From an uncultured Paracoccaceae bacterium (GTDB lineage: Bacteria > Pseudomonadota > Alphaproteobacteria > Rhodobacterales > Rhodobacteraceae): DNA of 64,000 nucleotides. The DNA is taken from NCBI GenBank assembly GCA_947489325.1, contig CANLDA010000002.1:1-64000 (forward strand), read 5' to 3'. Each line of letters opens with the position of its first letter. Within the stretch, counting starts at the first letter, position 1. The translations under genes and the position numbers were made by a program. Below are positions 35,658 through 44,474 of this stretch, piece by piece. The notes under the pieces were generated by a model. It was not told the origin of the DNA, made no database searches, and saw only the letters and a list, made by a program, of their open reading frames with translations.

Positions 35658-36497
35658 TTATCGTTGACCACGTGCCATAAAGGCGAGGCGCTCAAATAGA
35701 TGCACATCTTGTTCGTTTTTCAACAAGGCCCCATGCAATTTTGGTAGGGCATTTGCACCGTCGCGCTGCAAATCCTCTGATGTCAAATCTTCGGCCAGCA
35801 AGAGTTTCAACCAATCCAAGACCTCGGATGTGGATGGTTTTTTCTTTAAGCCTGCTGTGTCACGCACTTCATAAAATTGTGTCAACGCAGAGGTCAGCAA
35901 TGCCTCTTTAATGCCGGGGTGATGCACCTCGACGATCTTGCGCATGGTGTCTGGGTCAGGAAAGCGGATGTAATGGAAAAAACAGCGGCGCAAAAAGGCG
36001 TCGGGCAGTTCTTTTTCATTGTTAGAGGTGATGATCATGATGGGACGATGACGCGCACGGATGGTTTCGCCGGTTTCATAAACGTGAAATTCCATCTTAT
36101 CGAGTTCTTGCAACAAATCGTTGGGAAATTCGATGTCGGCTTTGTCGATTTCATCAATCAGCAGCACGACTTTTTCGTCGGCGTCAAAGGCTTCCCAAAG
36201 TTTGCCCTTTTTGATGTAATTTTTCACATCATGGACGCGTTCGTCGCCTAATTGGCTGTCGCGCAAGCGGCTGACGGCGTCATATTCATAAAGGCCCTGT
36301 TGCGCCTTCGTGGTGGATTTTATGTTCCATTCGATCATGCGCAGACCCAGAGCTTGCGCCACCTGACGGGCCAATTCAGTCTTGCCGGTGCCGGGTTCAC
36401 CCTTGACCAAAAGCGGGCGTTCCAAGGCCACGGCCGCGTTAACAGCAACGGTCAGATCGCCTGTGGCAACATAGTCTTGCGTGCCTTCAAATTTCAT
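35658..36497 (-). CDS. MoxR-type AAA+ ATPase
   Basis: Chaperone-like ATPase that acts with VWA proteins. Walker A is VKGEPGTGKTELA near residue 37, Walker B is VVLLIDEIDKAD near 100, sensor 1 is IMIITSNNEKELP near 150, and the Arg finger region is FLRRCFFHYIRF. I start at MKFEGTQDYVATG, with AGGAAGA upstream; the reading frame upstream of it crosses the dksA promoter and encodes an unlikely peptide. It has 279 residues. It heads the cluster that ends with the VWA gene, 130 bp before the GNAT gene. Confidence 0.92.
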   Translation of the reverse strand: MKFEGTQDYVATGDLTVAVNAAVALERPLLVKGEPGTGKTELARQVAQALGLRMIEWNIKSTTKAQQGLYEYDAVSRLRDSQLGDERVHDVKNYIKKGKLWEAFDADEKVVLLIDEIDKADIEFPNDLLQELDKMEFHVYETGETIRARHRPIMIITSNNEKELPDAFLRRCFFHYIRFPDPDTMRKIVEVHHPGIKEALLTSALTQFYEVRDTAGLKKKPSTSEVLDWLKLLLAEDLTSEDLQRDGANALPKLHGALLKNEQDVHLFERLAFMARGQR

Positions 36498-36628
36498 GAA
36501 TTCTTCCTGCTCTTTCCCGGATTTTCCGCCGCACCCTAATGTGATCATCTTTTCACCGCAATCAAGTGTTAAGAGGTAGTGACAATTGCTTTTGGCTGAG
36601 ATACATGCAGCGCCAGAGAGGGGGACCA
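36498..36628. promoter_or_regulatory. divergent promoter region of the MoxR cluster and dksA
   Basis: A 131-bp spacer between divergent starts, so it must carry two promoters. GAGGGGG, the ribosome site of dksA, lies at its right end. I could not single out reliable -35/-10 elements or a palindrome. Confidence 0.4.
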
Positions 36629-37102
36629 ATGTCTGAAGAAATTATGCAAGCTGACATTGGCCACTATGAGGGAGCGGGAATGAAACCAGAAGCTTTTCTG
36701 CCCGACGATTATCGTCCTGCAGAAGATGAGCCGTTCATGAATGATCGGCAGATCGAGTATTTTCGACGCAAGTTGAATGATTGGAAAACGGACCTGTTGT
36801 CTGACAGCAGAGACACGATCGAGACACTTCAGGATGGCACGCGCAATATTCCTGATGTTGCGGATCGCGCCAGCGAAGAGACCGATCGCGCGTTGGAATT
36901 GCGTACACGAGACCGGCAGCGCAAGTTGGTTGCCAAAATTGACGCAGCTTTGCGCCGCATTGACGAAGGTGAATACGGGTATTGCGAGAAGACGGGCGAT
37001 CCGATTTCTTTGAAGCGGCTTGACGCACGTCCAATTGCAACCATGACTTTGGAAGCACAGGAACGTCACGAGCGGCGCGAAAAAGTACACCGCGACGACT
37101 GA
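36629..37102 (+). CDS. dksA: DksA/TraR-family RNA polymerase-binding factor
   Basis: Enters the RNA polymerase secondary channel and works with ppGpp in stringent control. The coiled coil lies at about residues 30-110 with the Asp-containing tip (NIPDVADRASEETD). The zinc finger is degenerate: GYCEKTG where CxxC is usual and TLEAQERHE where the second CxxC should be, leaving one Cys. This single-Cys form is usual in alphaproteobacteria. I start at MSEEIMQADIGH after GAGGGGG. It has 157 residues. A strong terminator follows. Confidence 0.9.
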   Translation: MSEEIMQADIGHYEGAGMKPEAFLPDDYRPAEDEPFMNDRQIEYFRRKLNDWKTDLLSDSRDTIETLQDGTRNIPDVADRASEETDRALELRTRDRQRKLVAKIDAALRRIDEGEYGYCEKTGDPISLKRLDARPIATMTLEAQERHERREKVHRDD

Positions 37103-37130
37103 TCTGCGGCAATTTGCCATAAAAAATAGG

Positions 37131-37157
37131 ACGCCGGGGCTTTTGCCCCGGCGTTTT
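37131..37157 (+). terminator. terminator of dksA
   Basis: CGCCGGGGC-TTTT-GCCCCGGCG followed by TTTTT, about 30 bp after the dksA stop; a classic intrinsic terminator. The next gene begins 19 bp later on the same strand, so it needs its own promoter or depends on readthrough. Confidence 0.92.
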
Positions 37158-37175
37158 TCGTTTCATATGGGATGT

Positions 37176-38354
37176 ATGAGTCTGAAAGATTTGAAAATAT
37201 CCGTGATTGGTGCCGGCATCGGTGGTTTGACCGCAGCCCTTGCCCTGCGCAGGCAAGGCGCAAACGTTACGGTGTTTGAGCAATCAGAAGCGATCACAGA
37301 GGTGGGCGCAGGATTGCAAGTCAGCCCCAATGGGGCCTGTGTATTGAACGCATTGGGTCTGTCTGATGCGCTGAGCAAGGCCGCTGTGCAAGCCGATGCG
37401 GTCGAGTTGCGCGATTACCGCGCGGGGCGCGAGGTTATGCGACTTGATCTGCGCAAATATGCCTCGCAAGATCGTTACCTTTTCCTGCATCGCGCCGATC
37501 TTGTGGATCTTCTGGCCGATGCTGCGCGCGCAGCCGGGGTTAAAATACGTCTGTTGCAAAAAGTTGCGAAGATTGAGCCAGGACCACCGGCGCGTCTTTG
37601 GATGCGCAATGGTACAGAGGTGCGATGTGATCTGGTGATCGGCGCGGATGGGTTGCACTCAGGGTTGCGTAAGGTGCTGAACGGCGAGAGCAAGCCGTTT
37701 TTCACGCGCCAAGTTGCATGGCGTGCAACGGTTCCTAATGTTGATGAAATTGGCAATGTCGCGCGCGTACATATGGGGCCAAAATGCCATTTGGTCAGCT
37801 ATCCTCTGCGCGGTGGCGCGTTGATAAATCTGGTGGCAGTACAAGAGCGGACAGATTGGGCGGCTGAAGGCTGGGCGCATAAGGATGATCCGAACAATTT
37901 GCGGGCAGCCTTTGCGCAATTTGGGGGCGAAGTGCCTGAACTATTGTCTCGGGTAACAGATGTCGGGTTGTGGGGCCTGTTCAGACATCCAGTGGCCGCA
38001 CATTGGCATGCAGGGCATGCTGCCATTGTGGGTGATGCCGCGCATCCGACTTTGCCGTTTATGGCGCAAGGTGCGGTGATGGCGATTGAAGATGCTTGGG
38101 TGTTGGCAGATGCTTTGAGTAAAGCTGGGGATATTCCATCGGGGCTTGCGGCCTATCAACAGCGCCGCGAGGGGCGGGTGCGCAAAGTTGTGGAAACGGC
38201 CAATGGCAATGCGTGGAAATATCATCTGAGCTTCCCGCCCATGCGCCTTGCTGCGCATATGGCGATGCGTCTGGGTGCACGCGTGATGCCCGCGAAAATG
38301 GCCGGGCAGTTTGACTGGATTTATAAGCACGATGTCACGCGTGAGGCGGCCTAA
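37176..38354 (+). CDS. FAD-dependent monooxygenase (salicylate-hydroxylase-like)
   Basis: Flavin aromatic hydroxylase family. Dinucleotide motif VIGAGIGGLTAALALRRQG at the N-terminus, a DG motif in VIGADGLHSGLR near residue 157, and the second FAD motif AAIVGDAAHPTLPFMAQG near 285. It has 392 residues. I start at MSLKDLKISV; two Mets upstream overlap the terminator region and add a non-family peptide. Homologues include salicylate 1-hydroxylase and 3-hydroxybenzoate 6-hydroxylase; the substrate is not deducible. No aromatic catabolic genes adjoin it, so a housekeeping role (for example ubiquinone-like hydroxylation) is possible. Confidence 0.88.
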   Translation: MSLKDLKISVIGAGIGGLTAALALRRQGANVTVFEQSEAITEVGAGLQVSPNGACVLNALGLSDALSKAAVQADAVELRDYRAGREVMRLDLRKYASQDRYLFLHRADLVDLLADAARAAGVKIRLLQKVAKIEPGPPARLWMRNGTEVRCDLVIGADGLHSGLRKVLNGESKPFFTRQVAWRATVPNVDEIGNVARVHMGPKCHLVSYPLRGGALINLVAVQERTDWAAEGWAHKDDPNNLRAAFAQFGGEVPELLSRVTDVGLWGLFRHPVAAHWHAGHAAIVGDAAHPTLPFMAQGAVMAIEDAWVLADALSKAGDIPSGLAAYQQRREGRVRKVVETANGNAWKYHLSFPPMRLAAHMAMRLGARVMPAKMAGQFDWIYKHDVTREAA

Positions 38355-38458
38355 GATCATCCTGAGACTGTTGAATGCGCGAGCGCAGGAGGAGTGTCAT
38401 GGTCATGCCCATTTTGAACATGGCCTCGGGTGATCAAGAAATAGCCAGCTAACGCGGC

Positions 38459-39238
38459 TTAGGCTGCGAGGTCTATCCAAACCGGAACGTGATCTGATGG
38501 TTTGTGACCTGCACGCACGTATTTATCAATTTGGCAATCTTGCAGCAGGTCGGCACAGGCTGGGCTGAGCAGGAAGTGATCAATACGAATGCCATCGTTT
38601 TTGTTCCATGCACCTGCCTGATAATCCCAAAAGGAATAGTGGCCGGGGCCTTGGGTGCGGGCGCGAAACGCCTCGGTGAAGCCAAGGTTAAGCAACTTGC
38701 GATAGGCCGCGCGGCTTTCAGGTTTGGCCAAGGCATCCTCTTGCCACACCTCGGGGCGTTTTGCGTCTTCGTCCTGAGGGATGATGTTGTAATCACCAGC
38801 CATCAGGAAAGGCTCCTCACGTGCCAGCAATGTTTTTGCGTGGTGGTACATGCGCTCCATCCAGGCGAGTTTGTAATCGTATTTTGGCCCCGGTGTTGGG
38901 TTGCCATTTGGTAGATAAAGGCCACAAACGCGAATGGGGGTGTCACCCATGACGGTTGCTTCGATCCAGCGGGCTTGTTCGTCGCTGTCATCACCGGGCA
39001 AGCCGCGGCTTATGTCCTCAAGGGGCAGTTTTGACAGAATGGCGACGCCATTAAAACCTTTTTGACCATGTGTTTCCACTTGGTACCCACGATCTTCAAG
39101 GAATTCGCGGGGGAAATTTTCATCCACAGATTTGATTTCTTGCAGCAGTGCCACATCTGGCTTGGCTTCATCCAACCATTGAGGAAGAGCGTCGATCCGT
39201 GCCTTGATGCCGTTGATGTTAAAGGTCGCGATTTTCAT
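38459..39238 (-). CDS. xthA: exodeoxyribonuclease III
   Basis: AP endonuclease and 3'-5' exonuclease in base-excision repair. Endonuclease/exonuclease/phosphatase motifs: FNINGIKAR at the start, LLQEIKSVDENFP with the metal Glu (near residue 34), GLYLPNGNP, MAGDYNIIPQDEDA (near 150), and the C-terminal GIRIDHFLLSP and SDHVPVWID with the catalytic His. It has 259 residues, standard. Cytosolic, magnesium-dependent. It is read toward the monooxygenase gene and lies 54 bp from erpA in the same direction. Confidence 0.93.
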   Translation of the reverse strand: MKIATFNINGIKARIDALPQWLDEAKPDVALLQEIKSVDENFPREFLEDRGYQVETHGQKGFNGVAILSKLPLEDISRGLPGDDSDEQARWIEATVMGDTPIRVCGLYLPNGNPTPGPKYDYKLAWMERMYHHAKTLLAREEPFLMAGDYNIIPQDEDAKRPEVWQEDALAKPESRAAYRKLLNLGFTEAFRARTQGPGHYSFWDYQAGAWNKNDGIRIDHFLLSPACADLLQDCQIDKYVRAGHKPSDHVPVWIDLAA

Positions 39239-39292
39239 GACGATCTGTCCCTGTGGGCTGATGCGTGGTTGTTGTGTGCCGTGTGGCTGCGC

Positions 39293-39616
39293 TTAGATAG
39301 AGAAACTGGTGCCACAGCCACAGGAACTGGTGGCGTTTGGATTGTTGATCACAAAACGCGCACCGATCAATTCTTCGCTGAAATCAATTTCTGCATTGGC
39401 AAGGAAGGGCAGGGAGACGCTGTCGACAACCACCTTTTCGCCGTTGCTTTCTAGAACCAGATCATCGTCCTTTGGGGCGTCCAGTTGGATTTCATATTGA
39501 AAGCCAGAGCACCCCCCGCCTTCGACCGCAACGCGCAGGGCCTGACCCTGATCCGCTGCGCCAATTTCGGCCAAACGTTCAAAGGCACGTGATGTTACTT
39601 TGGGGGGCAGTTGCAT
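39293..39616 (-). CDS. erpA: iron-sulfur cluster insertion protein (ErpA/IscA type)
   Basis: A-type carrier delivering Fe-S clusters to apoproteins. The three conserved cysteines are in GGGCSGFQY (near residue 36) and the C-terminal SSCGCGTSFS (near 100). At 107 residues it has the standard length. ErpA and IscA are hard to separate by sequence; ErpA fits the absence of isc/suf neighbours. It is divergent from dgt across a 99-bp spacer that holds a motif also found upstream of maeB. Confidence 0.88.
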   Translation of the reverse strand: MQLPPKVTSRAFERLAEIGAADQGQALRVAVEGGGCSGFQYEIQLDAPKDDDLVLESNGEKVVVDSVSLPFLANAEIDFSEELIGARFVINNPNATSSCGCGTSFSI

Positions 39617-39715
39617 TTCTTGCTCCGAAAGGGGGTAAATGGTTCAAACCGTTTGCAAAACATAATATAAGCGTGTCGAGGACAGGCCACAAGAGCAACA
39701 GCTAGGGACACCAAT

Positions 39716-40867
39716 ATGAAAGCGCCCTTTGCCTCTGATCCAAGGACAGCCCGGGGACGGTTGTTTGCGGAGGAGGAAAGTTCATTCCGCTCGTGTTTCC
39801 AAAGGGATCGCGATCGTATCATTCATGCCAGCGCCTTTCGCAGGTTGAAACACAAGACACAGGTTTTTGTCGAACATGAGGGTGATTATTTTCGCACGCG
39901 TTTGACTCATTCCATCGAGGTGGCGCAGGTAGCACGTACGATTGCCGGGGCGCTGGGGCTTAATCAAGAGCTGACAGAGGCCGTGGCGCTGGCGCATGAT
40001 TTGGGGCACACACCGTTTGGGCATACGGGCGAGGATGCGTTGGATGCATTAATGGCGCCCTATGGTGGGTTTGATCACAATGCACAGGCCATTCGTATCG
40101 TCACTTCGCTGGAGCGTCATTATGCCGGGTTTGATGGGCTGAATCTGACGTGGGAGACGTTGGAAGGGATTGCCAAACATAACGGCCCCGTAAAGGGCGC
40201 GTTGCCTCATGCCTTGGCCGACTACAACGCCGTGCATGACCTTGAGCTTCACACACACGCAAGTGCCGAAGCCCAAGTTGCGGCCTTGGCGGATGACATT
40301 GCTTATAATAATCACGATTTGCATGATGGGCTGCGGGCCGGATTGTTCACAGAAGCAGAGATTGTGGACCTTCCTATTGTGGGGGCTGCTTATGCCGAAG
40401 TGGATAGGATCCATCCGAATCTAGACGCCAAGCGGCGCCGACACGAGGCATTGCGCCGTGTTTTTGGAGTAATGGTGGCGGATGTGATCGATACATCCCG
40501 CGATGTTTTGGAAAACTGTGATGCACAAAGTGTAACTGATATTCGCCATTACGGGGCGCCGGTTATTCGGTTTTCCCGTGATGTTTGGGCGGACCTGCGG
40601 GTCATTCGGAAGTTTCTGTTCACACGCATGTATCGTGCGCCATCCGTGGTGAAAATGCGCCAAGAGGTAACGCAGGTCGTGGAAGAGTTGTTCCCGCTAT
40701 TCATGAGCGATTCCAGCCTGTTACCTGAGGAGTGGCAAGAAGACATTTGCCGCGTATCTGACGAAACAGATTTGGCGCGGATCGTGTCAGATTATATTGC
40801 AGGAATGACAGATCGCTTTGCCTTGCAGGAGCATGATCGCCTTATCGAGGATGCGAAAGGCACGTAA
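39716..40867 (+). CDS. dgt: deoxyguanosinetriphosphate triphosphohydrolase-like protein
   Basis: HD-domain dNTPase that releases triphosphate from dGTP or other dNTPs. Metal motifs: RTRLTHSIEVAQVAR (first His, near residue 65), VALAHDLGHTPFGHTG (HD pair, near 100) and DDIAYNNHDLHDGLRAG (last Asp, near 198). At 383 residues it belongs to the shorter type 2 branch found in alphaproteobacteria. Together with dcd near 47 kb it would help control dNTP pools. Monocistronic; ends 160 bp before the next gene. Confidence 0.9.
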   Translation: MKAPFASDPRTARGRLFAEEESSFRSCFQRDRDRIIHASAFRRLKHKTQVFVEHEGDYFRTRLTHSIEVAQVARTIAGALGLNQELTEAVALAHDLGHTPFGHTGEDALDALMAPYGGFDHNAQAIRIVTSLERHYAGFDGLNLTWETLEGIAKHNGPVKGALPHALADYNAVHDLELHTHASAEAQVAALADDIAYNNHDLHDGLRAGLFTEAEIVDLPIVGAAYAEVDRIHPNLDAKRRRHEALRRVFGVMVADVIDTSRDVLENCDAQSVTDIRHYGAPVIRFSRDVWADLRVIRKFLFTRMYRAPSVVKMRQEVTQVVEELFPLFMSDSSLLPEEWQEDICRVSDETDLARIVSDYIAGMTDRFALQEHDRLIEDAKGT

Positions 40868-40970
40868 GCTTTTTCTGAAATTTCGAGATAAAAACGCGAA
40901 AAAATTGTATGGGTTTAGAGTTCGCACGCAGGGGTTGCGGTGGCTTTTTGCCATGTTTTTAAGGGATTTT

Positions 40971-40999
40971 TTGACATATCGGGGGTTTCCCTCTAGGGC
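40971..40999 (+). promoter_or_regulatory. possible promoter upstream of the SDR-like gene
   Basis: TTGACA at 40971-40976 is a consensus -35. About 17 bp later TAGGGC could serve as a weak -10. It lies 31 bp before the SDR-like gene start. Confidence 0.35.
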
Positions 41000-41029
41000 C
41001 ATGACTGTTGGTAGATAGGTTATGGTTAC

Positions 41030-41608
41030 ATGGGGACGCTTGAAGGGCGCACTGTCGTTGTTGTTGGCGCGGTGTCAGATGCCGGACGATTTTTATGTGC
41101 ATGCCTGTGTGATGCGGGGGCGCGCATTGTTGCGCTTGACCGGGATCATGATGCGCTTTGGGCGCTGGCACGTCGGGCACCGGACCGGATTGAACCCTTA
41201 GCCATGGATATAATGAACCCACGGCGTTGTGTGGATTTCGGACGTATCTGGGACAAGGAGCCCGTGCATCTGTTGATAAACCTTCATCCGTTGCGTCATC
41301 CCGCCCTTGGCGGCCGTATGATTACGGCGGTTGCCGGTATGTGTGAGGCTCTTAGAGAGGGGCTGTTGTCTGGAAATGGCGTGGTTCATACGGTTTGGCA
41401 GGAAGCATCTCAAGAGGATGTTCATGGGCAATCTGTAAATCAGGGCCTTGAAACACTGTCGCGTGGTTTGGCTGGTCAGTTTGATATCCCGACGAACGGC
41501 ATTGTAATGGGACGCACTGCCAAACAGCGCGACTTGTGGCATATCACTCAATTTCTGAGTTCTAGCGAAGGTCGCGCGATAAGCGGGGCAATTTTACCGC
41601 TGCGGTGA
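41030..41608 (+). CDS. short SDR-fold protein lacking catalytic residues
   Basis: Rossmann-fold protein of the short-chain dehydrogenase lineage, 192 residues (usual SDR about 250). The nucleotide loop VVVVGAVSDAGRFLC departs from TGxxxGIG. At the place of the YxxxK active site the sequence reads GQSVNQGLETLSRGLAGQF: both Tyr and Lys are Gln. The C-terminal ISGAILPLR is still typical. It is therefore probably a pseudoenzyme, perhaps ligand-binding. It lies between dgt and argS with only weak translation signals. Function unknown. Confidence 0.7.
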   Translation: MGTLEGRTVVVVGAVSDAGRFLCACLCDAGARIVALDRDHDALWALARRAPDRIEPLAMDIMNPRRCVDFGRIWDKEPVHLLINLHPLRHPALGGRMITAVAGMCEALREGLLSGNGVVHTVWQEASQEDVHGQSVNQGLETLSRGLAGQFDIPTNGIVMGRTAKQRDLWHITQFLSSSEGRAISGAILPLR

Positions 41609-41703
41609 TATGTCTGCACAGGATTCGGGCTGTTATTTCGCGCAGGCGTTGACCTTGACCGTGTCCATGATAAACCCCGGCCAAACCTTAAGGGAAAGCC
41701 GTG

Positions 41704-43443
41704 ATGAACCTGTTTGCTGAAATTCGTACGTTGGTTGTGGAAAAACTGAACGCAATGGTGGCCGCCGGGCAACTGCCCGAGGGATTGGACTATGCCAATG
41801 TGGCAGTGGAGCCTCCGCGCGATGCAGCCCATGGAGATATGGCAACCAACGCGGCGATGGTGCTGGCAAAATCGGCCAAGATGAAACCACGCGACATTGC
41901 GGATGCATTGGCCGCTCATTTGACCGAGGATGCACGCATCACCACGGCAGAGGTTGCCGGTCCCGGTTTCTTGAATCTGCGGTTGGATGCCTCAAAGTGG
42001 CAAGGCGTTGTCGCTGCGGCAGTCAAGGCAGGATCAGATTTTGGCCGTTCGACCATGGGCGAGGACAAAAAGGTCAATGTGGAATATGTGTCCGCCAACC
42101 CAACAGGGCCTTTGCACGTGGGTCATACCCGTGGGGCTGTCTTTGGCGACGCACTGGCAAGCCTCTTGGATTTTGTAGGCTTTGACGTCACGCGCGAATA
42201 TTACATCAACGATGGTGGCGCGCAGGTCGATGTATTGGCACGCTCTGTGTACCTGCGGTATCAAGAGGCCCACGGCCAAGAGGTGGCGTTTGAGGATGGC
42301 ACATATCCCGGTGAATACCTGATTGAGGTTGGCCAAGAGTTAAAAGACAAGATGGGCGATGCCTACCTTGGACAATCCGAAGATGTTTGGCTGGTGGAAA
42401 TTCGCGAATTTGCCACGGCCAAGATGATGGATTTGATCCGCGAAGATCTGGCCGCGCTGGGCGTGAAGATGGATAATTTCTATTCTGAGAAATCTCTGTA
42501 TGGCACTGGCTTGATTGAAAAAGCACTGAATGCGCTTGAAAGCAAAGGCCTGATCTATGAAGGCGTGCTGGAGCCACCAAAAGGCAAAAAGCCAGAGGAT
42601 TGGGAACCACGCGAGCAAACCTTGTTCAAATCTACCGAACATGGCGATGACGTGGACCGCCCGGTTAAGAAATCCGATGGTGCATGGACCTATTTCGCGC
42701 CTGATATCGCGTATCATTATGACAAGGTGCAGCGGAATTATGACGCGTTGATTGACGTCTTTGGTGCAGATCACGGCGGGTATGTCAAACGTATGAAGGC
42801 GGCTGTATCGGCACTTTCTGATGGGAAAATCCCATTGGACATCAAGCTCACGCAACTTGTGAAGCTGTGGAAAAACGGCGAGCCGTTCAAAATGTCCAAA
42901 CGGGCGGGCAACTTTGTCACCCTGCGGGATGTTGTCGAACAGGTTGGTCCGGATGTGACGCGTTTTGTCATGCTGACCCGCAAGAACGATGCCCCTCTGG
43001 ACTTTGATTTCGACAAGGTTCTGGAAAGCAGCAAAGAAAACCCCGTGTTTTACGTACAATACGCCCATGCACGCGTTTGTTCGGTTTTGCGCAAAGCCAC
43101 AGAGGCGGGCATTGATGTCTCCGACGCAACGCTTATGGCCGCAGACCTGACCAAGCTGGATCACGAGGCAGAAATTACCGTTGCCAAAAAGATCGCGGAA
43201 TGGCCGCGTCTGGTAGAAATCGCTGGCCGCACGAATGAGCCGCACCGCGTGGCGTTCTATCTCTATGAACTCGCAAGCGAGCTGCACAGTCACTACAAAA
43301 AGGGTGATGAGCTGACCGAACTGCGCTTTGTTCAGGACGATCCTGCCACAAGTCAGGCAAAAATTGCACTGGCACGCGCTGTGGCCGTTGTTATTTCTGC
43401 TGGTCTTGGTATTCTTGGGGTAACTCCTGCGCAAGAGATGTAG
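41704..43443 (+). CDS. argS: arginyl-tRNA synthetase
   Basis: Class I synthetase charging tRNA-Arg. N-terminal Arg-tRNA-synthetase domain residues 1-90; HIGH-type motif NPTGPLHVGHTRG near residue 135; KMSKR-type loop FKMSKRAGNFVTL near 397; DALR anticodon domain from about 455. It has 579 residues, normal. Start is the ATG after AAGGGA; a GTG directly before it is also possible. It heads the argS-SPOR-nagZ-scpA-scpB series common in this order. Cytosolic. Confidence 0.95.
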   Translation: MNLFAEIRTLVVEKLNAMVAAGQLPEGLDYANVAVEPPRDAAHGDMATNAAMVLAKSAKMKPRDIADALAAHLTEDARITTAEVAGPGFLNLRLDASKWQGVVAAAVKAGSDFGRSTMGEDKKVNVEYVSANPTGPLHVGHTRGAVFGDALASLLDFVGFDVTREYYINDGGAQVDVLARSVYLRYQEAHGQEVAFEDGTYPGEYLIEVGQELKDKMGDAYLGQSEDVWLVEIREFATAKMMDLIREDLAALGVKMDNFYSEKSLYGTGLIEKALNALESKGLIYEGVLEPPKGKKPEDWEPREQTLFKSTEHGDDVDRPVKKSDGAWTYFAPDIAYHYDKVQRNYDALIDVFGADHGGYVKRMKAAVSALSDGKIPLDIKLTQLVKLWKNGEPFKMSKRAGNFVTLRDVVEQVGPDVTRFVMLTRKNDAPLDFDFDKVLESSKENPVFYVQYAHARVCSVLRKATEAGIDVSDATLMAADLTKLDHEAEITVAKKIAEWPRLVEIAGRTNEPHRVAFYLYELASELHSHYKKGDELTELRFVQDDPATSQAKIALARAVAVVISAGLGILGVTPAQEM

Positions 43444-43517
43444 CAAAAAGCCACACGTCGCAGGGGAAGAGTAAGTACCCCCGGCGATATCGTATCGCTG
43501 GTGGAAGCGAGGCGAGC

Positions 43518-44474
43518 ATGGCGGAAATTCCGATGGGGGGGCAGAGTGCTGCCCCTATACAGGGCACATCTTATAGAACCTTGGCCAATTTGACGGGGGC
43601 AGCTTTATCCTTGTCGTTGGTGGTTGGTGCAGGTGTTTGGGGATATAAAATCCTGATACGCGACGTAAGCGGCGTGCCAGTGATACGTGCCGCCGAAGGA
43701 CCAATGCGTATTCAACCGGATGATCCTGGCGGACTACAGGCTGCCAATCAGGGATTGTCTGTGAATGACGTGGCGGCCACGGGTGGCGCAATGGCCCCGG
43801 CGGATAGGCTTGTTTTGGCACCGGAACCTCTTGATTTGATTGGTGAAGACGCCCCAACTGCTGCAATTGAAACAGAGGTTTTGTCTGAGGCGGCATTCAC
43901 GACGGATGTGGCTAAGGCTGAAAAAGCAGAACCCATTGTCGCGCCAAAACCGCTTAGTGCGGGCAGCATCGACAGCATCGAAGCGCTTGCTGCACAGATT
44001 GCGGCTGGGGCTGAACCTTTGGAAGAACCTGCACCGGTGACACAAACAGTGCCAACCGTTGACGCCGCGCCAAAACCGAAATTTGGCCTTAAGCGCAGTT
44101 TGCGCCCGCAAGTTCGTCCCGTGAACTTTTCCCAGACCGTTCAAACCGCATCACTCAGTGCCGAGACACCAACAAGTGTGGTTGCAACTGCCGTACGTGA
44201 TGTCGATGCGGCATCCGTTCCCGTGGGCACGCGCCTGGTGCAATTGGGGGCCTTTGGCAGCGAAGAGATTGCAAAGGCTGAATGGGATAAACTTTATGGG
44301 CGCTTTGGCGATTATTTGGGTGGCAAAGATCGCGTGATCCAAAAGGCAACAAGCGGCGGGCGGGTGTTTTATCGTCTACGCGCCATGGGTTTTGTGGACC
44401 TAAGTGATGCACGCCGTCTGTGTTCTGCCCTTAAGGCAGAGGGCGCCGATTGTATCCCGGTTGTCACACGATGA
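43518..44474 (+). CDS. membrane SPOR-domain protein downstream of argS
   Basis: Bitopic envelope protein: one helix at about residues 23-45 (LTGAALSLSLVVGAGVWGY), then a long periplasmic linker rich in Ala, Pro and Glu (residues 60-235), and a C-terminal SPOR domain (VPVGTRLVQLGAFGSEEIA to DCIPVVTR, residues 238-318). SPOR domains bind glycan strands lacking stem peptides at the septum. Its stop overlaps the nagZ start (ATGA), coupling septal peptidoglycan binding to NagZ. It has 318 residues. Confidence 0.88.
   Translation: MAEIPMGGQSAAPIQGTSYRTLANLTGAALSLSLVVGAGVWGYKILIRDVSGVPVIRAAEGPMRIQPDDPGGLQAANQGLSVNDVAATGGAMAPADRLVLAPEPLDLIGEDAPTAAIETEVLSEAAFTTDVAKAEKAEPIVAPKPLSAGSIDSIEALAAQIAAGAEPLEEPAPVTQTVPTVDAAPKPKFGLKRSLRPQVRPVNFSQTVQTASLSAETPTSVVATAVRDVDAASVPVGTRLVQLGAFGSEEIAKAEWDKLYGRFGDYLGGKDRVIQKATSGGRVFYRLRAMGFVDLSDARRLCSALKAEGADCIPVVTR

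Noticed and set aside
42340-43446. 368-codon frame opposite argS
   Set aside because: Mirror of argS codon usage; no start signals and no recognisable domain.
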